From positions 186,001-250,000 of the forward strand of contig CAVWFR010000036.1 of assembly GCA_963754305.1 (NCBI GenBank): DNA of 64,000 bases. The letters run 5' to 3'. Origin of the DNA: DATEDA01 sp963754305 (GTDB lineage: Bacteria; Pseudomonadota; Gammaproteobacteria; Burkholderiales; SG8-39). The notes under the pieces are model-generated. The model saw nothing but the letters and a program-made list of their open reading frames with translations, was not told the origin of the DNA and searched no databases. This document shows positions 15,919-24,782 of this stretch, in pieces. The position numbers and the translations under genes are program-made. Position 1 is the first letter of the stretch. Each line of letters opens with the position of its first letter.

Positions 15919-17034
15919 CTACTTGACGACGTACCGCTCCAGCCGCGTCAGGTCGGGTTCGGCACCCAGCCCCGGCGCATCCGGCAACGTCGCGCGGCCG
16001 TCGGCGACGCGGAGTGGAAACACCTCCTCGCGCAGCGGGTTCGGATTTGCGTCCACCTCGGCGAAGCCCCCGCCGCCGATAGCGGCGAGCAGATGCATCG
16101 ACGCCGCAAGCCCGACACCACCTGCGAGCCAATGCGGACAGAAGACGAGGCCGCGCTCGATCGCGCGCCGCGCTACCTCGCGGCAGCCGCTGATCCCGCC
16201 CCACTTGCCGACATCCGGCTGCACGAAGCGCCAATAGCCGCCGGCGATCGCCGCATCGAATGCCGCTTCGCCGCGCAGGTTCTCGCCCGCGGCGAGCGCG
16301 ACGCCGGAGCGCTCCGCGAGCAGGCTCCACGCGTCGGCGGGCTCGTCGGCCGCGATCGGCTCTTCGATCCAGTGGGGCCGCAGCGGCGCCAATTCGGCGA
16401 TGCGCTCCAGGGCTTGCTCCGGCGACCAACCCTGGTTCGCGTCGGCCATGAGCGTCGCATCCTCGCCCAGCGCGTGGCGCAACGCGGCGAGGTTCGCGCG
16501 GTCGCGCGCGGCGTCCATGCCGACCTTGAGCTTGAATGCGCGATGGCCTTCCGCGCGGCGTGCGAGCGCGATCTCGACGACGTCGTCCGGCCCGATCCCG
16601 CTCGCGTACACCCGCACGCTTCGGCTCGAGCCGCCGAGCAGGCGCCACAGCGGCTGCCCGGCGCGCCGCGCGGCCAGGTCCCAGCACGCCTGGTCGAGCG
16701 CGGCGATGACCTGCGCGAACGGGCCGGGTTCGCCGCTTTGAATCGCGACCAGGCGGGTGCGCCGCTCGAGCATCGCCCGCAACGCCTGCGGCGCGGAAAC
16801 CTCGGCGCCGTCGACGAGCGGCGCGAACAGCGTCCGGATCAGCCCGGCGCGATGCTCCGCACCGACGATCGGGAAGTTGCACCACACCTCGCCCCAGCCG
16901 TGCACGCCGTCCGCGTCGGTGAGTCGCACGAAGAGCGCGGGGCGCGTCGCCATCGCGCCGAACGCGTTCACGACCGGCGTGGCGACCGGGGCGCGGAGCA
17001 CCCAGCACTCGAGCTTCGCGATCGTGGTGTGCAT
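15919..17034 (-). CDS. Mandelate racemase/muconate lactonizing enzyme family protein
   Basis: This 371-residue member of the enolase superfamily has the KxK base motif (FKLKVG near 167), metal ligands in MADANQGW near 197, WIEEPI near 223 and AGENL near 249, and CPHW near 300. Such enzymes abstract the proton alpha to a carboxylate, with outcomes such as racemisation, cycloisomerisation or dehydration of acid sugars. All metal ligands are present, so it should be active, but the substrate cannot be told. It converges with the ligase gene and is divergent from the Bug gene. Confidence 0.88.
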   Translation of the reverse strand: MHTTIAKLECWVLRAPVATPVVNAFGAMATRPALFVRLTDADGVHGWGEVWCNFPIVGAEHRAGLIRTLFAPLVDGAEVSAPQALRAMLERRTRLVAIQSGEPGPFAQVIAALDQACWDLAARRAGQPLWRLLGGSSRSVRVYASGIGPDDVVEIALARRAEGHRAFKLKVGMDAARDRANLAALRHALGEDATLMADANQGWSPEQALERIAELAPLRPHWIEEPIAADEPADAWSLLAERSGVALAAGENLRGEAAFDAAIAGGYWRFVQPDVGKWGGISGCREVARRAIERGLVFCPHWLAGGVGLAASMHLLAAIGGGGFAEVDANPNPLREEVFPLRVADGRATLPDAPGLGAEPDLTRLERYVVK

Positions 17035-17081
17035 CCGCGCATGCTAGCCTACCGCCATCCCGAGTGAGGCGTGAGGCGTTC

Positions 17082-18047
17082 ATGCGAGCCTGGCACAGTT
17101 GCGCAGCGATCCTCTTCACGTGCGCGGCGTTCGCGGCGCACGGGCAAGCCTATCCCGCGAAACCGGTCCGGCTGATCGTGCCGTTTCCTCCGGGCGGCGC
17201 GGTCGACTACTACGCCCGCACGGTGCAGAACCGGCTGGCCGACACGCTCGGGCAGCCGATCGTGATCGAGAACCGCACCGGCGCCGGCGGCATGGTCGGC
17301 GCCGAGCTGGTCGCGAAGTCGCCGCCGGATGGCTATACGCTGCTCGTCGGGAACATCGCGGCGCTCGCCATCAACGTCGGCATCTACTCCAAGATGCCGT
17401 ACGACCCGGTCAAGGATCTGACGCCTATCTTGCGGACCGTGGCGGTCGACTACGTGATGGTCGTCCACCCGTCGGTGCCCGCGAAGACGACCGCCGAGCT
17501 CATCGCCTACGCCAAGGCGAATCCGGGCAAGCTGAGCTACGGCTCCGCGGGCAGCGGGAGCGCGCCGCATCTCTCGGCCGAGCTCCTCAAGGCGCGCGCC
17601 GGCATCGACATGGTCCACGTCCCGTTCAAGGGCGGCGGCCCGATGGTGACCGACCTTCTCGGGGGACAGATCCAGGTGGTGATCGGCGACCAGGCGAACC
17701 TGATGCCGCACGTCAAGGCCGGCAAGCTCCGCGCGCTCGCGGTCGGCACCCTCACGCGCTCGCCGACCTATCCGGACCTGCCCACGATCGCCGAGTCGGG
17801 CTACCCGGGATTCGAAGCGCGCGCCTGGCAGGGGATTGCCGGGCCCGCCGGCCTCCCGCCCGACATCGCCCGGCAGCTCAATGCGGCGTTCGTGAAGGTG
17901 ATGGCGATGCCCGACGTGCGCGCCCGGCTCGTCGAAGGCGGTCTCGACCCGATCGTCAGCTCGCCGGAAGAGTTCGGCGAGTTCATCCGCGCCGAAATCG
18001 CGAAGTGGTCGAAGGTGGCGAAGGACGTCGGCGCGCGCGTCGATTGA
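17082..18047 (+). CDS. Bug-family (TctC-like) periplasmic solute receptor
   Basis: The 321-residue product has a signal peptide ending FAAHGQA and the Bug hallmarks YPAKPVRLIVPFPPGG, IVIENRTGAGG, SPPDGYTLL and PEEFGEFIRAEIAKW. Bug proteins bind small carboxylates in the periplasm; a few feed TctAB membrane transporters, but most are orphans. No TctAB genes are present here. The ATG at 17082 is used; a GTG 18 bases upstream is in frame. It ends 3 bases from the stop of a convergent, truncated paralogue. Confidence 0.93.
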   Translation: MRAWHSCAAILFTCAAFAAHGQAYPAKPVRLIVPFPPGGAVDYYARTVQNRLADTLGQPIVIENRTGAGGMVGAELVAKSPPDGYTLLVGNIAALAINVGIYSKMPYDPVKDLTPILRTVAVDYVMVVHPSVPAKTTAELIAYAKANPGKLSYGSAGSGSAPHLSAELLKARAGIDMVHVPFKGGGPMVTDLLGGQIQVVIGDQANLMPHVKAGKLRALAVGTLTRSPTYPDLPTIAESGYPGFEARAWQGIAGPAGLPPDIARQLNAAFVKVMAMPDVRARLVEGGLDPIVSSPEEFGEFIRAEIAKWSKVAKDVGARVD

Positions 18048-18050
18048 CCG

Positions 18051-18833
18051 CTACTGCTCGACCTTTATCCCCGCCGCTTTGACGATCGGCGTCCACCGTT
18101 CGATTTCCCTGCGGATGTAAGCGGTGTACTCCTCCGGGGTACTGACGATCACCTCGTAGCCCTGCGCGAGCAGCTTCTCGCGCACATCGGTCTGGTTCAC
18201 CGACGCGACGGCGGCGGCGTGGAGCTTCTCGACGATGGCCCGCGGCGTCTTCCCGGGCCCGAGCAGGCCGTAGAAGCCCGATCCGAGGAGCTCCGGGAAG
18301 CCCTGCTCGACCACGGTCGCAACGTCGGGCAGCAGCGGCGAACGCTCGCGCGAGGCGATCGCGATGGCGCGCAACTTGCCCGCCTGGACCTGGGCGCCGG
18401 TGGGAACCAGGGCGTCGAAGAACACCGGCACCCGTCCCGAGACCACGTCCACGATCGCCTGGCCGGCGCCCTTGTAGGCGACATAGGTCATGTTGGCGCC
18501 GGTTTTCGCCCGCAGCGCCTCTCCCATCAAGTGGGTGATCGCACCGACGTTCGCGAACGCATACGTGAGCCCGGCGGGGTTCGATTTCGCCGCGTCGACG
18601 AGATCCTGGACCGAGCGATAGGGCGTGTCGGGATGCACGGCGATCAGGGCGGGGATCGAGGCGACGAGGGAGATCGGCGCGAAGTCTGCGTAGGGATCGT
18701 AGGGCAGCTTCATCCCGAGCGCGGTGTTGAGCGCGATCGGCGCAGCGCAGAAGCACAGCGTGTAGCCGTCCGGCGCGCTCTTCGCGACGGCATCCATCCC
18801 GATCACGCCGCCCGCGCCGCCTCGGTTCTCCAC
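18051..18833 (-). pseudogene. 5'-truncated Bug-family receptor gene
   Basis: The frame encodes 260 residues beginning at VENRGGAGG, which is about residue 60-65 of a normal Bug protein. The rest (SAPDGYTL, VAYKGAGQA, STPEEYTAYIRREIERW) is intact. The signal peptide and the first binding segment are missing, and upstream bases in this frame encode no Bug sequence. Without export the product cannot work as a receptor. The break lies close to a 16-bp perfect palindrome. Confidence 0.8.
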
Positions 18834-18862
18834 GAGGAGCGTCCAGCGTCGTCCTGGCGTAC

Positions 18863-18878
18863 GCCGGCCGCGGCCGGC
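18863..18878. repeat. 16-bp perfect palindrome at the Bug gene break
   Basis: GCCGGCCGCGGCCGGC reads the same on both strands. It lies 30 bases beyond the broken end of the Bug gene and 37 bases before the next start codon on the plus strand. Confidence 0.5.
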
Positions 18879-18914
18879 ACTGGACCGTTCGCGTTCGTGC
18901 TAACTTCGCGCGCC

Positions 18915-19658
18915 ATGACGACCGACATCCCTGCTTCGGCACAATCCGACCTTGCCCCGAACGGCACCATGCGCGTCGGGCTCAACTTCGGTAACTTCCT
19001 CCTCATTACCAGCAAGTTAGGAAGCGGCGAGCCGCGCGGCATCGCCCCCGATCTCGCGCGGGAGCTCGCGCGAAGGGCGGGCGTCCCGTTGGAGTTCGTC
19101 TGCTATGAGCAGGCGGGGAAGCTGGCCGAGGGCGTGAGAGTCGGCGCCTGGGATGTTGCATTCCTCGCCGACGAGCCGGCGCGCGCGAACGAGATCGCCT
19201 TCACGAGCGCCTACCTCGAGATCGAGGCGACGTATCTCGTGCCGGCCGGCTCGACGATCGGCACATTGGCTGAAGTCGATCGCGAGGGCGTGCGCATCGC
19301 GGTGGCGAGCAAGGCCGCCTACGATCTCTACCTGAGCCGCAGCTTGAAGCACGCCGAGCTCGTGCGCGCGGAGGGCATCGACGGCTCCTATAAGCTGTTC
19401 GTGGAGAGCAAGCTCGACGTCCTCGCCGGCCTCAAGCCGCGCCTCATCGCGGATGCCGAGAAGCTGCCTGGCGCGCGCGTGCTGGAGGGCAAGTTCACCG
19501 CGATCCAGCAAGCGATCGGCACACCGAAGGGCCGCGATGCCGGGGCGAAGTATCTCCGGGAGTTCGCCGAGGACATCCGGACTTCCGGCGTGGTCGCCCG
19601 GACGATCGAGAAGAACGGCATCCGCGGGGTGTCGGTCGCCCCGGCGCCGGCGCGCTAG
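18915..19658 (+). CDS. Periplasmic-binding-protein-like fold, no signal peptide
   Basis: The 247-residue product resembles extracellular solute-binding proteins of ABC amino acid transporters (family 3): MRVGLNFGNFLL near 19, APDLARELARRAGVPLEF, WDVAFLADEPARANEIAFT and GTLAEVDREGVRIAV. It lacks a signal peptide: the N-terminus is MTTDIPASAQSDLAPNG. No permease or ATPase genes are adjacent. A cytoplasmic ligand-binding or enzymatic role is possible. An upstream start giving export is not evident, because the region in front is the broken end of the Bug gene. Confidence 0.7.
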   Translation: MTTDIPASAQSDLAPNGTMRVGLNFGNFLLITSKLGSGEPRGIAPDLARELARRAGVPLEFVCYEQAGKLAEGVRVGAWDVAFLADEPARANEIAFTSAYLEIEATYLVPAGSTIGTLAEVDREGVRIAVASKAAYDLYLSRSLKHAELVRAEGIDGSYKLFVESKLDVLAGLKPRLIADAEKLPGARVLEGKFTAIQQAIGTPKGRDAGAKYLREFAEDIRTSGVVARTIEKNGIRGVSVAPAPAR

Positions 19659-19739
19659 CACGCCCGCCAGGGTTCACCGGCGCGGCAGAGATCAGGGCCG
19701 GCGAGCGCGTAGAGCCACCGAGCCGGAAGTCGGCCGATC

Positions 19740-20492
19740 ATGCTCGGGTTCGATTCGCCGATCGTGCTGGTGGTCGTCGCCTTTGCGTTCCTGCTTGCAG
19801 GTTTCGTGAAGGGCACCATCGGCATGGGCTTGCCCACAGTAGCGATGGGCGTGCTCGGTGTGGTCATGCCGCCGGCGCAGGCGGCATCGCTTCTCATCGT
19901 GCCGTCCCTCGCGACCAATGTCTGGCAGCTCGCCGCCGGCCCGGCGTTCGGCGCGCTCGTGCGCCGCCTCCGGGGAATGCTGCTCGGCGTGTGCCTAGGT
20001 GTCTGGGCGACCTCCGGCGTGCTGACCGGCGGTAACGCGAGGCTCGCCGCATTCGCGCTCGGGGTCGTGCTGGTCGTGTATGCGTGCACGGGCCTTGCTT
20101 CGCTGCAGTTGCCGGCGCCGGCGCATCGCGAAGCGTGGCTCTCGCCGATCGTCGGCGCCGTGACCGGCGCCGTCCTCGGCGCGACCGGCATCTTCGTCAT
20201 TCCCGCAGTGCCCTACCTCCATGCTCTCGGGCTGGAAAAGGAGGAGCTGATCCAGGCGCTCGGCCTTTCGTTCACGGTGTCGACCATCGCTCTCGGCTTG
20301 AGCCTGTTGGGCGGCGGCTTGCTCGGCGGCGCGGCGGCCGGCGCGTCGCTGGTCGCCCTGGTGGTGGCGATCGTCGGAATGTTCGTCGGACAGCGCGTCC
20401 GGCTCCGGTTCTCCGCGGCGACCTTCCGCCGGTGCTTCTTCCTCGGTTTGCTCGCGCTCGGCGCCTATCTCGCCTATCGGAACTCGCCCTGA
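19740..20492 (+). CDS. Sulfite exporter TauE/SafE family membrane protein
   Basis: The 250-residue integral membrane protein has about seven or eight hydrophobic segments and two internal repeats. Each opens with a Gly-rich motif of the family (GFVKGTIGMGLPTVAMGV near 22 and GAVTGAVLGATGIFVIP near 140). Members export sulfite or sulfonated and organic acids. A substrate cannot be assigned. It stands alone between a binding-protein-like gene and a convergent thioesterase gene. Confidence 0.88.
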   Translation: MLGFDSPIVLVVVAFAFLLAGFVKGTIGMGLPTVAMGVLGVVMPPAQAASLLIVPSLATNVWQLAAGPAFGALVRRLRGMLLGVCLGVWATSGVLTGGNARLAAFALGVVLVVYACTGLASLQLPAPAHREAWLSPIVGAVTGAVLGATGIFVIPAVPYLHALGLEKEELIQALGLSFTVSTIALGLSLLGGGLLGGAAAGASLVALVVAIVGMFVGQRVRLRFSAATFRRCFFLGLLALGAYLAYRNSP

Positions 20493-20559
20493 GGCGAGTG
20501 GTCGATGGCCGCGCCCGCGCGCATCGAGATGGGAAGTCCGGGCGGCGCGACGAAGCGCT

Positions 20560-20988
20560 TCATTGGCCGCGGAGAATCATTTGCGTGCAGCGGAAGAGCG
20601 CGATCGTCTTGCCGGTCTTCTCCGCTTTGACCACGGCGTCCCAGACGTGGGTCGCGCGGCCCTTGTGCACCGGCGTCGCGGTGCAGATCACGTCGCCTTC
20701 CAGCGTGGTGCCGAGGAAGTTCGACTTGAGCTCGATGGTCGTGAAGCCGGCAGCGTCATCGGGCAGATTGCGCACGGTCGCGTAGCCGCACGCGGTGTCG
20801 GCGAGCGCAACCACCGCGCCCGCGTGCAGGTAGCCGTTCCAGGCGCACTTGGTACGCTCGACGCGCATCCGCGCGCGCACCTCGTCGGGGTCGACGGCGA
20901 GAAACTCGATGCCGAGGTGGCCGGGCAGATACTCCCGGCCACGCTCGTTCCACTCGGCGATCGTTTGCGGGACGGACAGGCGTTGCAT
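20560..20988 (-). CDS. PaaI-type hotdog-fold thioesterase
   Basis: The product of about 142 residues has the hotdog fold of acyl-CoA thioesterases. NGYLHAGAVVALADTACGYA near 52 is the family signature, with the catalytic acidic residue in ALADT. Such enzymes release CoA from phenylacetyl-type or dead-end aryl-CoA thioesters. The ATG at 20988 is preferred because GGAGG lies 8 bases upstream; the frame is open 22 codons further. The role fits a genome rich in aryl-CoA metabolism. Confidence 0.85.
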   Translation of the reverse strand: MQRLSVPQTIAEWNERGREYLPGHLGIEFLAVDPDEVRARMRVERTKCAWNGYLHAGAVVALADTACGYATVRNLPDDAAGFTTIELKSNFLGTTLEGDVICTATPVHKGRATHVWDAVVKAEKTGKTIALFRCTQMILRGQ

Positions 20989-21041
20989 CGGCGGGGCCTC
21001 CGTGGCGGGCGTGAGCCCAATCGAACTGTAACGCGCGTTTC

Positions 21042-21125
21042 GCGCCGGTGCCAAAGCCGGAGACGTACGCGATGCTGCTCGCTCGGTCGGGGATGCTGGC
21101 GTTGATGGCGTGGCGGCGGAGGTGC
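21042..21125 (+). pseudogene. Orphan PEP-CTERM sorting-signal remnant
   Basis: The plus strand reads VPKPETYAMLLA then a hydrophobic stretch and MAWRRR. This closely follows the canonical C-terminal exosortase signal (VPEPETYAMLLAGLG... with basic tail). No exported protein body precedes it, and the frame continues past the tail into antisense of a Bug gene. It looks like the surviving 3' end of a lost PEP-CTERM gene, with Glu changed to Lys in the PEP motif. Confidence 0.6.
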
Positions 21126-21166
21126 GTCCCGGGGTGTTCTTCGCCCCAGTCGAAGCGGAGCAAAGG

Positions 21167-22123
21167 CTACTTCTTCAACCCGATCAGCGCCATCAACCGC
21201 GCCAGCTCGACGTCCTCTTTGGCAATCACCTCGCCGAACTCCGCTGCCGGCATGAACGCCGGCCGCACGCCGAGCTTCTCGGCGGCGCGCGCGAACTCCG
21301 CGCTCTCCGCCGCTTGACGGATCGCGTTTTCCAGCGCGGCGATCGTCGCCCGCGGCGTCCCGCGCGGCACCGCGATGCCGCGCCAGGCCTCGAGCGAGAC
21401 GTCGATGCCCTGCTCTTTCGCGGTGGGAACGTCCGGCAGCGCCGGATCGCGGCTCGGAATCATCGTCGCGAGCAAGCGCACGTTTCCCGACTTCACCTGC
21501 GCCGCGAGCGCACCGGGAAGCTGGACCAGCACGTCGACGTGCCCGCCGAGCAGGTTCGGCACCACCTGCGCCGCGGCGTAGGGGACGTCGACGATCTTCA
21601 CGCCGCCGGCGTAGAAGAGCGCGACCGAAGAGATGTGCGTGTGGCTGCCTATTCCCGAGTTCCCGACAGTGATGATGCCGGGGCGCGCCTTGGCATCGGC
21701 CAGCAGGTCGCCGAGCGACTTCCATTTCGCATCGCCACGCACCGCCACGACCGGCGACTCTACGAGCACCCGCGCGACCGGATCGAACGCCCGGTAGTCG
21801 AACCCGAGTTGGCCCGAGTGATAGGTCGTCGAGATCGAGTTCGAGTTCCACACCAGCGAGTAGCCGTCGGGCTTCTGGCTGGCGACGTGCTTGTAGCCGA
21901 TCGCGCCGCCCGCCCCCGGGCGGTTCACGACGAGGACGGTCTGGCCGAGGTGCTTCGCCATGCCTTCGGCGATCAGGCGCGCAGTGACGTCGGCCGACGT
22001 CCCGGCGGGGAACAGCACGGTGATCTCGACGTTGCCACGCTGGGGGAACGGCGGCTCCTGCGCAAAAGCCAACGCGGGCGCGAGGACCCACGCGAGCAAT
22101 AAACTTCTTCTCGTGACGCTCAT
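21167..22123 (-). CDS. Bug-family periplasmic solute receptor
   Basis: The 318-residue product has a signal peptide ending ALAFA, then VEITVLFPAGTSADVTARL, LVVNRPGAGGAIG, SQKPDGYSLVW and a Bug C-terminus that is less canonical (PAAEFGEVIAKEDVELARL). The ATG at 22123 is chosen because GAGGAGGG lies just upstream; an upstream ATG would overlap the neighbouring oxidoreductase gene. It follows a Gfo/Idh/MocA dehydrogenase and a GlcG-like gene on the same strand, so its ligand may be processed by them. Confidence 0.92.
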   Translation of the reverse strand: MSVTRRSLLLAWVLAPALAFAQEPPFPQRGNVEITVLFPAGTSADVTARLIAEGMAKHLGQTVLVVNRPGAGGAIGYKHVASQKPDGYSLVWNSNSISTTYHSGQLGFDYRAFDPVARVLVESPVVAVRGDAKWKSLGDLLADAKARPGIITVGNSGIGSHTHISSVALFYAGGVKIVDVPYAAAQVVPNLLGGHVDVLVQLPGALAAQVKSGNVRLLATMIPSRDPALPDVPTAKEQGIDVSLEAWRGIAVPRGTPRATIAALENAIRQAAESAEFARAAEKLGVRPAFMPAAEFGEVIAKEDVELARLMALIGLKK

Positions 22124-22137
22124 CGCTCCCTCCTCAT

Positions 22138-23151
22138 TCACGCACTTTCGTCCGCCAGAATCTCCGCGACCGTCACGCGGCGCCCCTCGCGCGCGGACAC
22201 GATGCCGGCGCGGATCACCGCGAGCGACCGGGTCGCCGCCTCGCCGTCCATCTCCGGCTTGCCCTGCCCGCGCGCCGCCGCGGCGAACTCCTCGAGCTCG
22301 TCGACGAACGCATCGATCTTCGTGACAGCCACCGCTTCCGCTCGTTCCGCTCCGCGCTTGAGGAAGCGCAAGCCCTGGTGGAAGTCGTAGAAAGCGCTCG
22401 CCTCCTTGCCGTACACGTTCATGAGGTAGTACTCGGAGGCCGAGGCGTAGCTCGCGTTCACCGTCGAGAGCGCGCCGCTCTCGTGCTCGAGGATGAGACT
22501 CGCGACATCGGGGTTGTCGCCCGGGAGCACGAGCTGGGCGAGGCTGCCGCTCACCGACTTGACCGGCCCGAAGAGGTACTCCAGCACATCGACGTAGTGC
22601 ACGCCGATCTGCAGCATCACGCCGCCCGGCATGCCCTCGGCCGTATAGCGCCAGGAGCCGAGGTCGATCTTGCCGAGACGATCGCGGCTGATGTTGGCCT
22701 CGGCGTTCACCAGCCGCCCGAATGCACCGTCATCGATTCTCTTCCTGATCCAGCGGAACTGGCCCTCGCGCCGGCGCTGATAGCCAATCGCCAACACGAC
22801 ACCCGCTTCCCGGCACGCGGCCGTGATCGCGCGGCCCTCCGCGACCGTGTTGGCGATCGGCTTGTCGAGGAACACGTGCTTGCGCGCCTCCGCCGCGAGC
22901 CGCGTCGTCTCGAGATGGACGTTGTTCGGGGTGGTGTTGACGATCGCCTCGATCGACCGGTCTTCTAGGATCGCGGCGTAGCTCGGCACCGCCTTGCACC
23001 CGTACTTCGCGGCGAATTTCGCACGCTTCTCCTCCGAGCGCGTGAAGCACGCGACGATCTTAAGCCTGCCGGAGCGGACGATCGCGTCGGCGAGGACATC
23101 CGACCACCAGCCCATCCCGACGCAGGCGACGCGCAGTGGTTCAACGCTCAT
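22138..23151 (-). CDS. Gfo/Idh/MocA family oxidoreductase
   Basis: The 337-residue NAD(P)-dependent dehydrogenase has an N-terminal Rossmann fold (VACVGMGWWSDVLADAI near 8) and the family EKP motif in the form LDKPIANT near 94. A C-terminal substrate domain follows, with GGVMLQIGVHYVDVLEYLFG near 177. Substrates in the family are mostly sugars, inositols and sugar acids. It lies between GlcG-like and Bug genes on the same strand with short gaps, so the three form a likely uptake and oxidation operon. Confidence 0.9.
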   Translation of the reverse strand: MSVEPLRVACVGMGWWSDVLADAIVRSGRLKIVACFTRSEEKRAKFAAKYGCKAVPSYAAILEDRSIEAIVNTTPNNVHLETTRLAAEARKHVFLDKPIANTVAEGRAITAACREAGVVLAIGYQRRREGQFRWIRKRIDDGAFGRLVNAEANISRDRLGKIDLGSWRYTAEGMPGGVMLQIGVHYVDVLEYLFGPVKSVSGSLAQLVLPGDNPDVASLILEHESGALSTVNASYASASEYYLMNVYGKEASAFYDFHQGLRFLKRGAERAEAVAVTKIDAFVDELEEFAAAARGQGKPEMDGEAATRSLAVIRAGIVSAREGRRVTVAEILADESA

Positions 23152-23154
23152 CGC

Positions 23155-23595
23155 TTAGCTCCAGCGTGCGCCGATGGCCTCGACCGCCGCCTTCGCGATC
23201 CGCGCGTCGGTCTCCCAGTCACCACCGCTCACGCCGATTCCGCCCACGCACTCGCCCTCGACGATGATCGGAAAGCCGCCTTCCATCGCGGTCCAGCGCT
23301 CCGGCCCCGCCGCGAGCGCGAGTCCCAGCGCATGCGTCGTATCGAGCGGCTGCCCCTGCGCGCCCTGCGTCGTCGTCGGTCGCTTGTTCGACGCGGCGCA
23401 GACCGCCTTCGTCGTCGACGAGTGCACGGTGTGGAAGCGCCCGCCGTCCATCCGCTCGAGCATGACGAGGTTTCCCCCGGAGTCGGCGATCGCGACCGTG
23501 ATGGCGATCTTCGCTTGCTCGGCGTTGGCGATCGCGGTCGCCGTCATCTTTCGCGCGCCGGCGAGCGTCAGGCGCTTGGCGTCGGCAACGTACAT
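23155..23595 (-). CDS. GlcG/HbpS family protein
   Basis: The protein of about 146 residues matches the GlcG/HbpS (DUF336) fold: LTLAGARKMTATAIANAEQ, VAIADSGGNLVMLERMDG, STTKAVCAASNKRPT, EGGFPI and GGIGVSGG. Relatives bind heme or cobalamin, or accompany glycolate oxidase and propanediol genes; the molecular role is poorly defined. The ATG at 23595 is used because GAGGAGG precedes it by 8 bases. It heads the operon with the dehydrogenase and the Bug gene. Confidence 0.88.
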   Translation of the reverse strand: MYVADAKRLTLAGARKMTATAIANAEQAKIAITVAIADSGGNLVMLERMDGGRFHTVHSSTTKAVCAASNKRPTTTQGAQGQPLDTTHALGLALAAGPERWTAMEGGFPIIVEGECVGGIGVSGGDWETDARIAKAAVEAIGARWS

Positions 23596-23608
23596 CGCGC
23601 GATCCTCC

Positions 23609-24127
23609 TCAAAGCACCAAGCCGGCAACCGCGCCGGCGGCGATCAACCACAGCGGATGCAGCCGCGTGAACGCGTGCACCGCGGCCACGATCCCGGCGA
23701 GGGCGTAGCCACCGGTTCCGGCGCCCGCACCTTGCGCGAGCACGACCCCGCTCGCGATCACCAGCCCGACGGTGAGCGGGGCGAGGCCCCGTTTCACGAT
23801 CGTCTTCCACGGCGCATCGCCGCCCCGGGTGTCCACGTGCGCGAAGCCATACACGGCGAGCGACGAGGGGAGGATGAACGCCAGCGGGGCGACGATCGCG
23901 CAGAGGAACCCTCCGATCTGGTAGCCGAGCAGCGTCGTCACGAGCACGTTCGGTCCCGGCGCGGCCTGGCTGAGCGCCACCAGCGTCGCGAATTCCTGCC
24001 CGCCCAGCCACTGGTGTTCGATGACCACGAACCGGTAAATGTCGGGCAGCATCGCGTGCGCACCGCCGACCGACACGATCGAGAGCAGCGCGAGATGCGC
24101 AGCGAACGGCCAGGTCGGGTCGTTCAC
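23609..24127 (-). CDS. Chromate transporter domain protein, second of a pair
   Basis: The product of about 172 residues is one CHR domain: ALLSIVSVGGAHAMLPDIYRFV near 15, then EFATLVALSQAAPGPNVLVTTLLG near 48, with five or six membrane helices. Short CHR proteins work as pairs that together match one full chromate/sulfate antiporter. The chosen GTG start overlaps the TGA of the preceding chr gene in a GTGA, so translation is probably coupled. A GTG five codons upstream is an alternative. Confidence 0.88.
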   Translation of the reverse strand: MNDPTWPFAAHLALLSIVSVGGAHAMLPDIYRFVVIEHQWLGGQEFATLVALSQAAPGPNVLVTTLLGYQIGGFLCAIVAPLAFILPSSLAVYGFAHVDTRGGDAPWKTIVKRGLAPLTVGLVIASGVVLAQGAGAGTGGYALAGIVAAVHAFTRLHPLWLIAAGAVAGLVL

Positions 24128-24687
24128 GAGCGCCACTTCCACGCGCAGGCGATGCCGAGCGGCGCGAGCGCGACCACCACCCACGGCAGCGGCAGGCGTG
24201 CGACGACGGCGGCACCGAGCGCGGCCAGCGCGATGCCCCCGGCCCACACCCTGCGCGGCAGCGCAGCCGCGAGCTTGATGCCCATCCCCAGGATCAGGCC
24301 GGCCGCCGCCGCGGCAATGCCGACGAACACGCGTTTGAGCCACGCCACGTCCGCGAACTGGCGGTAGAGCATCGCGATCGCGAGGAAAACGAGGAACGGC
24401 GGGACAAAGAGGCCGGTGAGCGCCGCCGCTGCGCCGCGCGCACCGCGAAAGCGGGTGCCGAGGATGATGGCGACGTTCGCGATGTTGGGCCCCGGCAGCA
24501 GCTGCGCGACGCTCAGCACCTCGGTGAACTCGCGGTCGTCGAGCCAGCGTTCGGCTTCGACGATCGTATGGCGCGCGTACGGCAGCACGCCGCCGATGCC
24601 CGACAGGCCGATGCGGGCGAACCCCAAGGCGAGCGCGCGGCAAGTGATGTTGGGTAGTTCGGTGCCGGCGGAGGCGGCCTTCTCCAT
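24124..24687 (-). CDS. Chromate transporter domain protein, first of a pair
   Basis: The 187-residue membrane protein has the CHR signature ALGFARIGLSGIGGVLPYARHTIVE near 20 and EVLSVAQLLPGPNIANVAIILG near 58. Together with the overlapping downstream gene it would form a short-chain chromate transporter, a proton-motive-force driven exporter of chromate or a related anion. The pair is divergent from the fumarylpyruvate hydrolase-like gene, with a 95-base gap. Confidence 0.88.
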   Translation of the reverse strand: MEKAASAGTELPNITCRALALGFARIGLSGIGGVLPYARHTIVEAERWLDDREFTEVLSVAQLLPGPNIANVAIILGTRFRGARGAAAALTGLFVPPFLVFLAIAMLYRQFADVAWLKRVFVGIAAAAAGLILGMGIKLAAALPRRVWAGGIALAALGAAVVARLPLPWVVVALAPLGIACAWKWRS

Positions 24688-24782
24688 GGCGGAGGATTAT
24701 CCGCGACCCGCACCACGGCGGCAACGCGCGGGCGCGGTTTGAGAGTAGAGTCTCGCCGTCGTTTTACTTCCGGAGACCTGCA

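Noticed and set aside
14312..17119. A 935-codon open frame antisense to the CoA ligase and overlapping the enolase-family gene
   Set aside because: Arg/Ala-rich shadow; the real genes on each strand have clear motifs.
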